Positions 52,855 to 62,954 of a stretch of DNA of 64,000 nt are shown here, one piece after another (within the stretch, counting starts at the first letter, position 1; each line of letters opens with the position of its first letter). Under the pieces are notes generated by a model. That model did no database searches, had not been told where the DNA came from, and was given only the letters and a program-made list of their open reading frames with translations. The stretch lies in contig NC_056745.1 of NCBI RefSeq assembly GCF_019279795.1, positions 512,059,006-512,123,005 of the forward strand. The letters run 5' to 3'. A program made the translations under genes and the position numbers. Origin of the DNA: Protopterus annectens (lineage: Eukaryota > Chordata > Ceratodontiformes > Protopteridae).

Positions 52855-53790
52855 CTACAGTGGCAAAACCAGCTCTGGATTTAGAAAAAAAATAGGCATG
52901 CGGAAATGCTTGGTGAAGGTATGTACAGAGCTCCAGGTAGCAGCTTCTAGGATGTCCCTGGTAGGGACTCTCCTGAGAAAGGCTGTAGAGGTAGATGCAG
53001 CCCTGGTGGAATGTGCTCTTATCCCCTGTTGGGTAGTTTTTCCATGGTGCTTATAGCAGAAGTGAATGCAATGGGCTATCCCATTTAGAAATGGTTTGCT
53101 TTGAAATGGCCTTCCACTCTGCCCCCGCAGCAAAGCTAACAGCTCTCAGATTTTCTGAGAGGTTTAGTCCTGTCCAAATAAAATCTAAGTTGTCTGTGCA
53201 CACCAAAGAGTGCAGAATTCGTTCGCCTTTGTTTTGAAGATCTGGGAAAAAAGTAGCCAAATGAATGGACTGATTTAAGGCCACACTAGACACCACCTTG
53301 GGCATAAAGGAAGGATTGGTCCTGAGGGAAACCCTGTCTGCAAGGAAAATAATGAAGGGCTCCACTGCCATGAGGGCCTGTAATTCAGATAATCATCTTC
53401 CTGAAGTGATGGCTAGAAGGAAGGCTGTTTTTCACGAAAGGAATTTCAACTCTGCAGTTGCAGCCGGCTCAAAAGGAAGGAGAGTGAGCTTTTCCAATAC
53501 AAAGTTAAGGTCCCAGGCTGGACTATGGGCTCTCCTGGGGGGTCTTAAATTTTGACCTCTGAGGAACTGCTTTAGCAGAGGGTGAGAGAAGAGGGGTGTT
53601 TCAGTATTATAATGTGCTGAAATGGCAGAGGCATGAATTTTAATTGAGAACAGGCCTTTGTGGAGCGTTTCTGTTAAGTACTGAAGAATATGGAGGCATG
53701 CTGGGCACTGTTGTGCCCATCCCAAGTCTGGCTCCAGGAACAGTATATTTTCCACTTTTCAGCATAGGAATTTCTAGTACTAGCCCTCCT
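52855..53790 (-). pseudogene. Tyrosine recombinase, element K, nucleophile lost
   Basis: EARRASTRNSYAEKWKIYC at 53790, then PAWDLNFVLEKLTLLPFEPA (53530), KPFLNGIAHCIHFCYKHHGK, and AHSTRAASTSTAFLRR (53010) with His and Arg intact. The Tyr box at about 52905 reads TFTKHFRMPIF: Tyr to Phe by one base, removing the nucleophile. The first-Arg box near 53400 (SGRxSELQAL) is frameshifted. Three open stretches, 53755-53432, 53371-53051 and 53133-52855, cover most of it. Confidence 0.85.
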
Positions 53791-53909
53791 TGCCTCCAGA
53801 ATGACATCTAGTACCTGTTTGCTGAGGGATGCTATTGGAGAGCACAGGGAATTAGCCAGGCTGCAAGGTTCAGGGTTTGAAGCTGAGGGTGCAGAATCTG
53901 GCCTGCCTG

Positions 53910-54230
53910 CTAGGACAGCAGGGAAGGGATCTGAGGCAGGAGCCATGGTTCCAGCAGTGTCATACTGCGTAAGAAGGGGTGCCAGTGCTGGCGTTGCCAG
54001 TCTGGTGAAATCAGTATTGTCCTTGGCTTGTCTTGTTTGATCTTTAGCAGTACCTTCATCAGGAAAGGCAGAGGGGGAAAAGCATAAACAGAGAGGCTTT
54101 TCCAGGTAAAGGACAGGGCATCCTCTTTCCAAGCTTGACTGTGGGAAGTCCTTGTGCGGAATTTGTCCAATTGGTAGTTCTGAGGGGAGGCAAACAGGTC
54201 TATATCTAGAATCCCCCATCTGTTCCTCAA
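53910..54230 (-). pseudogene. Dam-methyltransferase-like domain, element K (open reading frame)
   Basis: The clearest copy: 106 open codons with ILDIDLFASPQNYQLDKF, QAWKEDALSFTWKSLSV, YAFPPLPFLMKVLLKIK and TILISPDWQRQHWHP. The order DxFAS..N, W..L...YAFPP, hydrophobic strand, SP.W matches the phage-type Dam family fold, where N/D-PP-Y/F binds the target adenine. Known for the DIRS1 group. It follows RNase H and precedes the recombinase. Confidence 0.7.
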
Positions 54231-54904
54231 GAGGTTGAATATTTTTGGCTCCAGTTTTCATTTGTGTGGGTCCTTGAGATTTCTGCTTAGGTCTGCCAGA
54301 GAATTTAGCTTGCCTGGCAGGAATTGAGCCTGTAGGTGCACTTGGTAAAACAAGGCTGTGTTCCACAGAGCCATGGCTAGTCTGCAGAGAGGGTATGAGT
54401 GGGTTCCCCCCTGCTTGTTTATGAATCGCAACTGTGTTGTCTGTCTTTACCAATAATTGTCCTGGAATAATGTGGTCTTTGACGGCTGTCAGGGAATTCT
54501 GTACAGCTAACATTTCTTTTTGGTTTGATATGCAGGTGCATCCGTCTCGGGTACCATTTGCCCTGAATGCACTGCCCTGCCAAGTGAGCCCCCAGTACAC
54601 AGTCTGATAAGTCTGTTAGGGTTTGGGCGGCAGGGGGTAGAGTGAAAGGGAGCCCCTTGTTGTGGTAGCAGGCCTCTCCCCACCAAAGGAACTCTGTCTT
54701 TATACAAGGAACGATAGGAATCACTGACTCCAGGTCCCGAGAATGTTGACACCATAGGCTTTTTAGATACCAATCTAGTTTCCTCATATGCAGTCCTGCA
54801 TATGGAATTAGTGGAATGCAAGAAGCCATGAACCCCAGGGCATGCAGAATTTTTCTTGCAGATACCTGGGTCTTTGTGGGCAAGAGTTTGAAGTAGGTTG
54901 TCAA
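54231..54904 (-). pseudogene. RNase H domain, element K
   Basis: In 54904-54419, AGLHMRKLDWYLKSLWCQH is followed by TLTDLSDCVLGAHLAG (first Asp box, TDLSD for TDASD). Then the frame shifts to KEMLAVQNSLTAVKDH with the Glu at about 54500 and LLVKTDNTVAIHKQAGG with the last Asp at about 54430. The second frame (54600-53674) is open for 308 codons and runs on through the MT region, out of its frame. Confidence 0.82.
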
Positions 54905-55214
54905 ATAAACTTGTTTCTCGAGTGAAGAAAGCCATCTGGGAAGTTGTGTTCAAGCTTGCTCCCAGGAATACAATCTGTTGGCAGGGTACAAGATGAGATT
55001 TCTTTTAGTTTATGATGTACCCCAGTGAGATTAGAAATTTCTTTACGAATGCCAGATGCTTTAATAGCAATCCCTGGCTTTCTGCCTGAATCAGACAATC
55101 GTCCAAATATGGGTATATTTGAATATTTCTCTGCCTGCAAAATGCAATGGCTGGAGCTAGACTCTTTGTGAATACCCTGGGTGCAGTAGATAAGCCAAAG
55201 GGAAGTGCAGAGAA
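54905..55214 (-). pseudogene. Reverse transcriptase, element K, 3' half
   Basis: SALPFGLSTAPRVFTKSL, then RNIQIYPYLDDCLIQAES (both catalytic Asp intact, about 55110), then LAFVKKFLISLGY. Element L is inserted directly upstream of SALPFGLS (motif B); the first half is at 60694. Downstream the frame shifts into the RNase H linker. Confidence 0.85.
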
Positions 55215-55425
55215 AGTACAGTTGTGTACACTTACCATAAATGTAGATGTTAGTGTGTTATTCACTGTTGCAGTCATCACATTTGGGTTATCTACTTGCA
55301 GTAGCCCTCAGTCGGCCTGATTAACAAAGTCTTGGGTCCTACGTCAGTTGCTCTCTTCTGCTGTGACGTCAGGTCGTCAGGGGTATAAAACATGCAGCAG
55401 ACATCATTACATCAGTTTTTCTTGC
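55215..55425. repeat. Right ITR of element L
   Basis: Begins agtacagttgtgtacactta. Perfect CRE TGACGTCA at 55364-55371 and TATAAAA at 55384-55390, plus strand, pointing into the element against gag. Inverted relative to 60525-60693. Confidence 0.87.
55364..55390 (+). promoter_or_regulatory. CRE plus TATA box in element L right ITR
   Basis: TGACGTCA and TATAAAA 12 bp apart. Because the ITRs are inverted, this would fire antisense to the coding genes while the left ITR fires sense. Functional role inferred. Confidence 0.5.
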
Positions 55426-55580
55426 CCCAGATGTCAGGTGCCTCCCTAATGGGAAGCAATTAAATCTATAAATATACAAGGTTATACCTCCAACAAAAAA
55501 GCAAATGCACCAAAAGGTTTTATGCATTGTAAAGGAGAGAAGAGGTATAGCCAAAAGTCATGGGGCTGGAGGGAGGGTAA

Positions 55581-55690
55581 CCAGGACTGCAACTGTGAAT
55601 ACACTAACATCTACATTTATGGTAAGTGTACACAACTGTACAATGTTCTACATGCTTCACTGTTGCAATCATCACATTTGGGTAGATCCC
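55581..55690. repeat. ICR of element L
   Basis: ccaggactgcaactgtgaat, acatttatggtaagtgtaca, caactgtacaatgttctaca, then tgcttcactgttgcaatcat. Intact. Confidence 0.87.
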
Positions 55691-55715
55691 CAAAGCTAAG
55701 GATGGGAGGAGGAAT

Positions 55716-56720
55716 TTAGATAGCATAAGGACCAGCTATAAGACCCTGCAAGACTGCAGTGGCAAAGCCAGCTCTGGATTTAGTGAAAATTGGCAAATGG
55801 TAATGCTTGGTGAAAGTACGTACAGAACTCCAGGTACCAGCTTCTAGGATGTCCCGGGTAGGTACACCTCGGAGAAAGGCTGTAGAGGTAGATGCAGCCC
55901 TGGTTGAGTGGGGTCTGATCCCCTGTAGGATAGGTTTTCCATGGTGCTTATAGCAGAAATGAATGCAATGACCTATCCAATTGGAGATGGTTTGCTTTGA
56001 AATAGCCTTCCCCTCTGTCCCTGCAGCAAATACCACCAGCAGTAGTTCAGACTTCCTTTTAGTCCTGTCCAAGTAGAATCTAAATTGTCTGTGCACATCT
56101 AAGGAGTGCAGTACCCGTTCTCCTTTATTCTATGGATTAGCAAAGAAGGTTGGCAAATGAATGGACTGATTAAGGGCCACACTGGATACTACCTTTGGCA
56201 TGAAAGAGGGACTGATCCTAAGGGACACCCTGTCCGCATGAAAAATGATGAAAGGCTCCACTGCCATAAGGGCCTGTAATCCAGATACCCTTCTTGCTGA
56301 AGTGATTGCTAAAAGGAAAGCTGTTTTCCAAGAAAGGAGTTTTAAATCTGCAGTAGCAGCTGGCTCGAAAGGAGGAAGGGTGAATTTCTCCAATATAAAG
56401 TTAATGTCCCAGGCTGGAGATGGAACTCTCCTGGGTGGTCTTAAATTTTTGGCCCCTCTGAGGAACTGTTTGAGCAGTGGATGACAGAAGAGGGGAGGTT
56501 CTGTTATAAAGAGCTGAAATGGCTGAGGCTTGAATTTTTATTGAAGACAGACAGGCCCTTGTGAAACATCTCAGTTAAGTACTGTAAAATCTGAGGTAAA
56601 TTGGGCACTGCTGTGCTCATTCCTTGAGACTGGTTCCAGGCACAGAATATTTTCCATTTTTCAGCACAAGATTTTCTAGTACTAGGCCTCCTTGCCTCTA
56701 AAATGATATCCATCACTGAT
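55716..56720 (-). pseudogene. Tyrosine recombinase, element L
   Basis: Open stretches 56716-56504, 56393-56130 and 56096-55716. ILEARRPSTRKSCAEKWKIFC is the N-terminus. EKFTLPPFEPAATADLK precedes AITSARRVSGLQAL (first catalytic Arg, about 56290). GIRPHSTRAASTSTAFLRG has the His and second Arg (55890), SSVRTFTKHYHLPIF the Tyr (55815). The full R, H, R, Y set is present. Frameshifts near 56480 and 56110 keep it from being one frame. Confidence 0.87.
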
Positions 56721-57120
56721 TTACTGAGGGGATAGTAAAGAAGAGCTTAGGTAATTAGCCAGGCTGCTAGGTTCAGTGTTTGAAGCTGAGGGTGCAGAAT
56801 CTGGTTCTCCTGCTGAGACAGCAGGGTAGGAGTCTGAGGCAGGTGCCATGGGGCCAACAGTGACACTGCGCAGGAGGGGGTACCAGTGTTGGCGTGACCA
56901 GTCTGGTGCAATCAAAATTGTCCTTGGTTTGTCTTGTTTGATCTTTAGTAGTACTTTGGAAAGCAGAGGAGGAAAGGTATAAACAGATAGGTTTTGCCAG
57001 CTGAAGGACAGAGCTTCCACTTTCCAGGCTTGTTTGTGGGAAGTCCTTGTGCAAAATTTGTCCAATTGATAGTTCTGGGAGGAGGCAAACAGGTCTATAT
57101 CTTGGCTCTCTCATTTGCTT
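56721..57120 (-). pseudogene. Dam-methyltransferase-like domain, element L
   Basis: 57065-56721: MDKFCTRTSHKQAWKVEALSF-type sequence (core KFCTRTSHKQAWKV), then SVYTFPPLLSKVLLKIK, with TFPP for AFPP and a shortened PLPF, then TILIAPDWSRQHW. DLFASSQN lies just upstream in another frame (about 57090). Confidence 0.65.
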
Positions 57121-57690
57121 GTCAACTTGTTGAAAACCCTTGATTCCAGTTTCCACTCGTGTGGGTACATGAGATTTCTGATTAGTCCGCCTGCCAGTGT
57201 ATTTAGTTTTTCTGGCAGGAATTGAGCTTGTAGATGCACTTGGTAGCTCAAGGCTGTGTTCCACAATGCCATTGCTAGTCTGCAGAGGGGGTAAGAATGT
57301 GTACCCTCCTGCTTGTTTATGTACGACATAAGTGGTGTTGTCAGTCTTTACCATTAATTGTCCTGGAAAAATGTGGTCCTTGAAGGCTGTCAAAGCATTC
57401 TGTACAGCTAACATTTCTTTTTGACTGATGTGCAGGTGCATTTGACTTGGGTTCCATATGCCCTGAATGCACTTCCCTGCCAGGTGCGCACCCCATGCAT
57501 AGTCTGATGCGTCTGTTTGGGTGGCAGGGGGTAGTGTGAATGGTAGTCCCTTGTTTTGGTGGCAGGCCTCTGCCCACCAAAAGAACTCTAGGCTTAGGCA
57601 AGGTATGATGGGAATCACTGCTTCTAGATCCTGAGAATGTTGACACCATAGGCTTTTTAGATTCCACTGTAGTTTCCTCATATGCAGTCA
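57111..57690 (-). pseudogene. RNase H domain, element L
   Basis: The 302-codon open frame 57681-56773 begins MRKLQWNLKSLWCQH. It then has TQTDASDYAWGAHLAG (first Asp), SQKEMLAVQNALTAFKDH (Glu) and LMVKTDNTTYVVHKQAGG (last Asp). All catalytic positions are intact and in one frame to about 57320. Beyond that the frame continues through the MT region but is not the MT frame, so a frameshift lies near 57300. Confidence 0.87.
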
Positions 57691-58640
57691 TGCATATGGC
57701 ATAAGAAGAATGCAGGAGGCCATGAACCCCAAGGCTTGCAGTATTTGCCTTGCAGATAGCAGGGTTTTTGTGGCCACTTGTTTGGAGTAGGTTGTCAAGT
57801 GAATTTGTTTCTCTTGTGTGAGGAAAGCCGTCTGGGAAGTTGTATTCAAGCTTGCTCCCAGGAATATAACTTGACAGGGTACCAGGTGTGATTTCTTTTT
57901 GTTTATGGTGTGCCCCAGACAAGTTAGCACCCTTTGTACAAAGGCCAGATGATACAAAAGTATGTCCTGGTTTTCTGCCCGAATTAGACAACTGTCCAGG
58001 TATGGGTATATATGAATATTTCTTTGCCTGCAAAATATAATTACTGGAGCAAGGCACTTAGTGAATACCCTGGGCGTAGTAGACAAGCCAAAGGGCAGTG
58101 CAGAGAACTGATAGCGCGCGCAGCCTGCTTTGAAGCGTAGGTATCTTCTGCAAGATTCCCCGATTGGGATGTGCAGGTATGCTTCCTTTAAATCTAGTGT
58201 TGCCAACCAGGCATCTTTGCCTAGCATAAAATGCAACTGGTGAAGAGTCAGCATCTTGAATTTTGGAATGACCAAAAAGGTGTATAGACAGGTCCAGGAT
58301 AGGATGCCATGAATAGTCTTTTCTGGGTACCAGGAAAAGTCCTGAGTAGAAACTTTGTCTCTTCCTCTTCTGCTACCAAATGAATAGCCCTTATGCTTAA
58401 GAGAGAGTACTTGCTTTTGGGCATCTGCCCACTGATTTGGTGGTAGATCCGGCCAACCGCTTGGAGTTGGTAACGTGTGGAAGTGAAATTTGTACCCTTG
58501 GGAAACTATTTAAAACCCATTTGTCCTGGGTAACGAGTCCCCAGTTCTTTGCATGAAGTGCTATCTTTCCCCCCAAAGGGGCAGTCAGTTGGAAGTTTTA
58601 AAAAGAAGTCATTGAGACAGTTTACCATGGGGGGAGTTTT
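57688..58640 (-). pseudogene. Reverse transcriptase, element L
   Basis: Open at 58275-57688. ARLATLDLKEAYLHIPI-type motif A (as DAWLATLDLKEAYLHIP), RYLRFKAGCARYQFSALPF (motif B), then NIHIYPYLDSCLIRAEN at about 57990. The YLDD motif is YLDS (GAC AGT; K has GAC GAT), so RT should be dead. LGHTINKKKSHL and RQILQALGFMASCIL follow to the RNase H link. The N-terminal part, 58640-58280, includes DKWVLNSFPKGTNFT-like residues in broken frames. Confidence 0.87.
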
Positions 58641-60384
58641 ATTACTCCCAGATTTGGAAATGGAGGCCCCCCCCCCCAATGCTTAGTCCTGTGCGTCCCC
58701 TGGGACTGAAGCCTGGGTGCTCTGCTGGGTCTGGGTTTGGACTGAGGTGGTCTGGAAGAGGCAGGGAAGGACCAATTCTTAGAAGGCCAATGCCTACTAA
58801 ATCTTGGAGGTTGTACTTGTAAAAAAGTCTAACAGTTTGCATAGATTTAGCTTTTTCCTCCATCTTTTCAAGAACACCTTCTGCCTTGTTGCCAGACGGT
58901 CCTGATTTAAGGGAGCATCCAGTAATTTCGCTTTAACATGAACTGGCAATGATTGTTCCTTAAGCCAAGCATGACTTCTAAGTACAGACCCAGTTACAGC
59001 AGCCCTGCAAGAGGCCTCTAGTGAATCAAAACCACACTGCAATGTATGCTTGCCAACTTGCTCAGCAGAATGAATTAAATCCTGTAAATCCTTATTTTCA
59101 GCACAATCAGGAATCATTTTCTGTTTAAGCAATCCAATAATATGCTGCTGATACTTTAACATATGAAACTGGCAATTCAAGGCCCTAATGGCCAAAGTTA
59201 CAGAAGTGTATACCTTCTTTCCAAATCTATCCAGCACCATGGAGTCTCTATCAGAGGGGGTAGGATTTTTGGCAGTAGTAGCTTTGATGCCCTTGGGTCC
59301 TTGTGAAATGGTTTCAGGATTAGCAGTAGGATTTCTGAAAAGGAACTTGAGAGAGTCATGAACCCTGAAATATCAATCAGGTTTTCTGGGAGCAGGAGGC
59401 AAGAGTCAGGAGCCATGCTGGATTCCGAAAAGGCATCAATAATGTCCAGTACAGGAGTTATAGCTAAAGGCCTGTGCTGGGGCAGGAGTACGAAATCCCT
59501 AAGCCTCTTTTTAGAATCTGAGAAATCCTAACTTTCCCAACGAAAATGCTCCCTGAGAGTATGCAAAGTTCCACCAAAAGAGAAATCCTCTGGCGGGGAA
59601 GAAAAGGGAATAGAGTCCTCACCATCAGAATCCTCATAGGTAGACAAGGGTAAATCCTGGTCATCAGAGAAAACAAATTTTAGAATCCTGGTCAGAAGTA
59701 TCATCAGCAAACTCAGTCCTAGGTCTCAGAGGGGGAAGGTTGGCTTCCCCGGATTAAAATAATAAGGTCTTCAGCCATTCTTATTTGTTTTTTAGGCATA
59801 GAGGCCTGACCATGCAGTCTGGGTGTCAGTTTTCTAGGCATGGTTCAAGTTTTAGGCCTTGAAGAAGATTGCATTGGTTTAATATGCAAGTCAGTAGGGC
59901 CTGAATACACCCTCAGAAGCCAGTGTCTGCACAGCGGCTCCAGACCCATCCAAGATAGAGACATCCGCAGGTTCCAGTTGAAGCATCTTGCAGTATACCG
60001 GACTCCGAATGGGTCTCAGTAGAGGCCTACGAATCTGAAGTAGCTGGTATCAGGGGTTGCAAAAGCGCCTCACTGGAGTACCAGCGAACTGGCGACTGGC
60101 TTAGAAGCGTAGTCAGCAGCGTTGGACCTAGGTGGCCTGTCTACCTTTTTTTTTCAGAATGTCTGTAATCGGATGGCTTACCAAAGACATATCACGATAA
60201 TTGAACTGAGCACCAAAATATTTAGAAGCACAAATATACAGACGGATAATTCGTGGTTTAAATAAGGCACAAAACCGACAGCGAGGTACGTCGTGGTCAG
60301 GGCCTAGGTAAGGAATACAGTACAAAGGAAAATCTGAGGTATTTGCTTTCCACAAGAAATGCAAGTATTTACTTTTACTGACAT
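58640..60384 (-). pseudogene. Gag, element L
   Basis: ATG at 60384: MSVKVNTCISCGKQIPQ, frameshift, then LGPDHDVPRCRFCALF (60325-60275), the knuckle C-x2-C-x4-H-x4-C with the second Cys of the first pair changed (CIPY). KYFGAQFNYRDMSLVSHPITD follows. Acidic block VFSDDQDLPLSTYEDSD and PPEDFSFGGTLHTLREHF (59680-59540). The C-terminal block 59240-58797 is open: DRFGKKVYTSVTLAIRALN, CGFDSLEASCRAAV, HAWLKEQSLPVHVKAKLLDA. Confidence 0.82.
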
Positions 60385-60524
60385 CGGTTTAGAGCAAGAA
60401 AGTTTTCCCAACGGAATACTTAGCTTTTAGTTGAAGACTTCGGTTCTGAAACCCGAAAACGAAAATTTCAGGAGTCGGACGACCGGCACTTGCGAACTGC
60501 TTCTGCTTCGGGCACCGCACGGCA

Positions 60525-60693
60525 AGAAAGACTGATGTAATGACGTCGGCTGCATGTTTTATACCCCTGACATCACGGAAGAAGAGACAGGAACAGACAT
60601 AGGGCCCAAGACTTGGTTAATCAGGCCGACTGAGGGCTACTGCAAGCAGACAATCCAAATGTGATGACTGCAACAGTGAAACACAAAGAACAT
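60525..60693. repeat. Left ITR of element L
   Basis: Inverted copy of 55215-55425 ending gcaacagtgaaacacaaaga then acat. On the minus strand TATAAAA is at 60557-60563 and a CRE variant GTGATGTCA at about 60567-60575. The leader motif cccaacggaatactta is at 60407-60422. Confidence 0.85.
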
Positions 60694-61100
60694 CTGATAG
60701 TGCATGGTGCCTAACTTGAAGCGCAGGTATTTCCTGCAAGATTTCCTTATTGGAATGTGCAGGTATGCTTCCTTTAAGTCTAAGGTTGCCAACCGGGCAT
60801 CCTTGCCTAGCATACGAAGCAGCTGAAGTGTTAGCATTTTGAAGTTTGGGATTACCAAAAAGGTAATTAAAGTAGAGAGGTCCAGGACTGGACGCCAGGA
60901 GCTGTCTTTTCTGGGTACCAGGAACTTGCCCCCTTTCTTCTGCTGGGACAGGTTAAACAGCCCTGATACTTAGGAGAGAGAAAACCTGATGTTGAGCCTC
61001 TGCCCACTGATTTGGGGGTAAGTCTGGCCAACCATTTGGGGTTGGTAGGGTGTGGAAGTGGAATCTGTATCCTTGGGAAACTATATTCAAAACCCATTTG
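60694..61100 (-). pseudogene. Reverse transcriptase, element K, 5' half
   Basis: Resumes after L. RLATLDLKEAYLHIPIRKSC and KYLRFKLG at 60858-60720 lead to the break just before SALPF. Upstream, VIPNFKMLTLQLLRMLGKD and SWYPEKTAPGVQSWTSL are in different frames, and LDKWVLNIVSQGYRF is at about 61110. The RT motif A Asp is intact. Confidence 0.83.
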
Positions 61101-62825
61101 TCCAGGGTAATGAGTTCCCAGTTTTTTGCATGCATGGCCAGTTTTCTCCTAAGGGAGCAGGCAGTAGAGAAGGGCTTGGAAGGGTTAAGGTTAAGTCATT
61201 GTGCCATTTTTCTGTAGGGGGGGGTGTCTTACTACTCCCTGCTTTGGAAGTGAGAGCCCCCCCACTGCTTAGGCCTGTGCGTAGCCTGAGACTGTAACCT
61301 AAGTTGTCTGCTGTTCCTGGGTCTGGACTGAGAAGGCCTGGAAAGGACCAATTCTTTGAAGGCCAACGCCTACTAAATCTGGGAGGCTGTACGTGCAGGA
61401 AATCAACAGTTTGCACAGATTATGCTTTTTCCTCCATCTTTTTGAGGACTTCTGCTTTGTTGCCAAAGAAGTGGTCTAGGTTTAAGGGAGCATCCAGTAA
61501 TTTAGCTGTAATTCTGAGTGTTCAGCACAGTCAGGAATCAACATTTTCTGTTTTAGTCCCAAAATATGCTGCTGGTACTTTAACATATGAAACTGGCAAT
61601 TTAAAGCCCTAATGGCCAAAGTAGCATAAGTATATACCTTCTTACCCCATCTGTCCAAGGCTCTAGAATCTCTTTCAGAAGGGTGAGGGTTTTTGGCATC
61701 AGTAGCCCTAATGCCCTTTGGTCCTTGGGAAATGGTCTCTGGGTCCGCAATAGGATTCTCGAAGAGGAACTTGTGAGAGTCAAGTACTCTAATACCAGTC
61801 AGGTTTTCTGGGAGCTGGAGGTAAAGTGTCTGGGGAAATGCTAGATTCCAAGAAAGCAACTAATGTCCAGAACAGGAGGGATAGCTAAAGGCTTGTGTTG
61901 AGGGAGGAATAAGAATTCCCTAAGCCTCTTTGGAGTCGGAGTAATCCTGGCTTTCCCAACAGAAATGCTCCCTAAGAGTGTGCAAGGTTTCACCAAAAGA
62001 AAAATCTTCTGGAGGGGAAGCAGAGGGAATGGAATCCTCTGCATCAGAATCCTCATAGGTAGATAAGGGCAAATCCTGGTAATCAGAAGAAATAGAAATA
62101 TCAGATACCTGATCCAAAGAATCAGAAGGCAAATCAGTTCTAGATCTCTTAGAGGGGAGGGCTGGCTTCCCCTAATTAAAGGTAATAAGGTCTTCAGCCA
62201 TTCTAAGCATTTGTTTTTTAGGCATATGGGCCTGAGCATGCGGTCTGGACGTTGGTTTTCTAGGCATAGGTCGAGTTTTAGGCCTGGATGAAGAAGATGG
62301 CGTCTGTTTAAAATTAAAGTCTGTAGGCCTGAATACACCCTCAGAAGTCTGTGCCTGCACAGCGGCTCCAGACCCATTCAAGGTAGAGACATTCACAGGT
62401 TCCACAGTCAAAGAAGCATCTTGTGGCATATCCGACTCCGAATGGGTCTCAGCAGAGGCCTGCGAATCTGAAATAGTGGGTATCAGGGGCTGCAAAAGCA
62501 CCTCAGTGAGCACCAGTGGACTGGTGATCAGCTTAATGGAAGCATAGTCGGCAGTTTTGGACCTATGCGGTCTGTCTTTATCCTTATGTTTTTTTTAGGA
62601 ATATCGGTAGTCGGATGGCTTACCAAAGACATTTCTGGATAGTTATACAGAGTACCAAAATAATTTGCTGCAAATATAGCCCAACAACGGATAGTTTGGG
62701 GGTTGAACAAGGCACAAAACAGACAGCGAGGGATGTTGTGGTCTGGGCCTAAGCAAGCAATGCAGTACAAATGAAAATCTTTGAGGTATTTGCTTTCCAC
62801 AGTTAAGCCAATTGTTAACTAACAT
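61101..62825 (-). pseudogene. Gag, element K
   Basis: ATG at 62825: MLVNNWLNCGKQIPQ, frameshift, then a complete zinc knuckle at 62714-62764: CIAC, LGPD, H, NIPR, C, then LFC. NYFGTLYNYPEMSLVSHPTTD follows (shared with L). SLTVEPVNVSTLNGSGAAVQ and acidic SDYQDLPLSTYEDSDAEDS, PPEDFSFGETLHTLREHF are at 62100-61960. The C-terminal block (61859-61482) has DRWGKKVYTYATLAIRALN. The segment with HAWLKEQ is deleted (jump at about 61510). Confidence 0.82.
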
Positions 62826-62954
62826 CGGTTAAGAGCAAGAAAAAGGATCCCCAACGAGGTACTTAACTTTTTTGAAGACTTTGGTTCTGAAACTCGAAAA
62901 CAAAAATTTCAGAAGTCGACCGACCAGCACTTTCTAACTGCTTCTGCTACCGTG

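Larger units (their letters stand above)
55215..60693 (-). mobile_element. DIRS-like element L, family 2, best preserved
   Basis: A 5.48-kb element inserted in K's RT. Right ITR 55215-55425, ICR 55581-55690, YR, MT-like, RNase H, RT, gag, left ITR 60525-60693. All three recombinase boxes (SARRV, HSTR, KHY) and all RNase H acidic residues are present. RT reads YLDS and gag is frameshifted. Its empty site can be read from its own paralogous RT at 58099-58114 and shows no duplicated target. It is the last DIRS insertion in this nest. Confidence 0.92.

Noticed and set aside
53674..54600. 308-codon open frame as one intact protein
   Set aside because: The first part is RNase H in frame, but the remainder crosses the MT-like domain in the wrong frame (the MT frame is 54230-53910).
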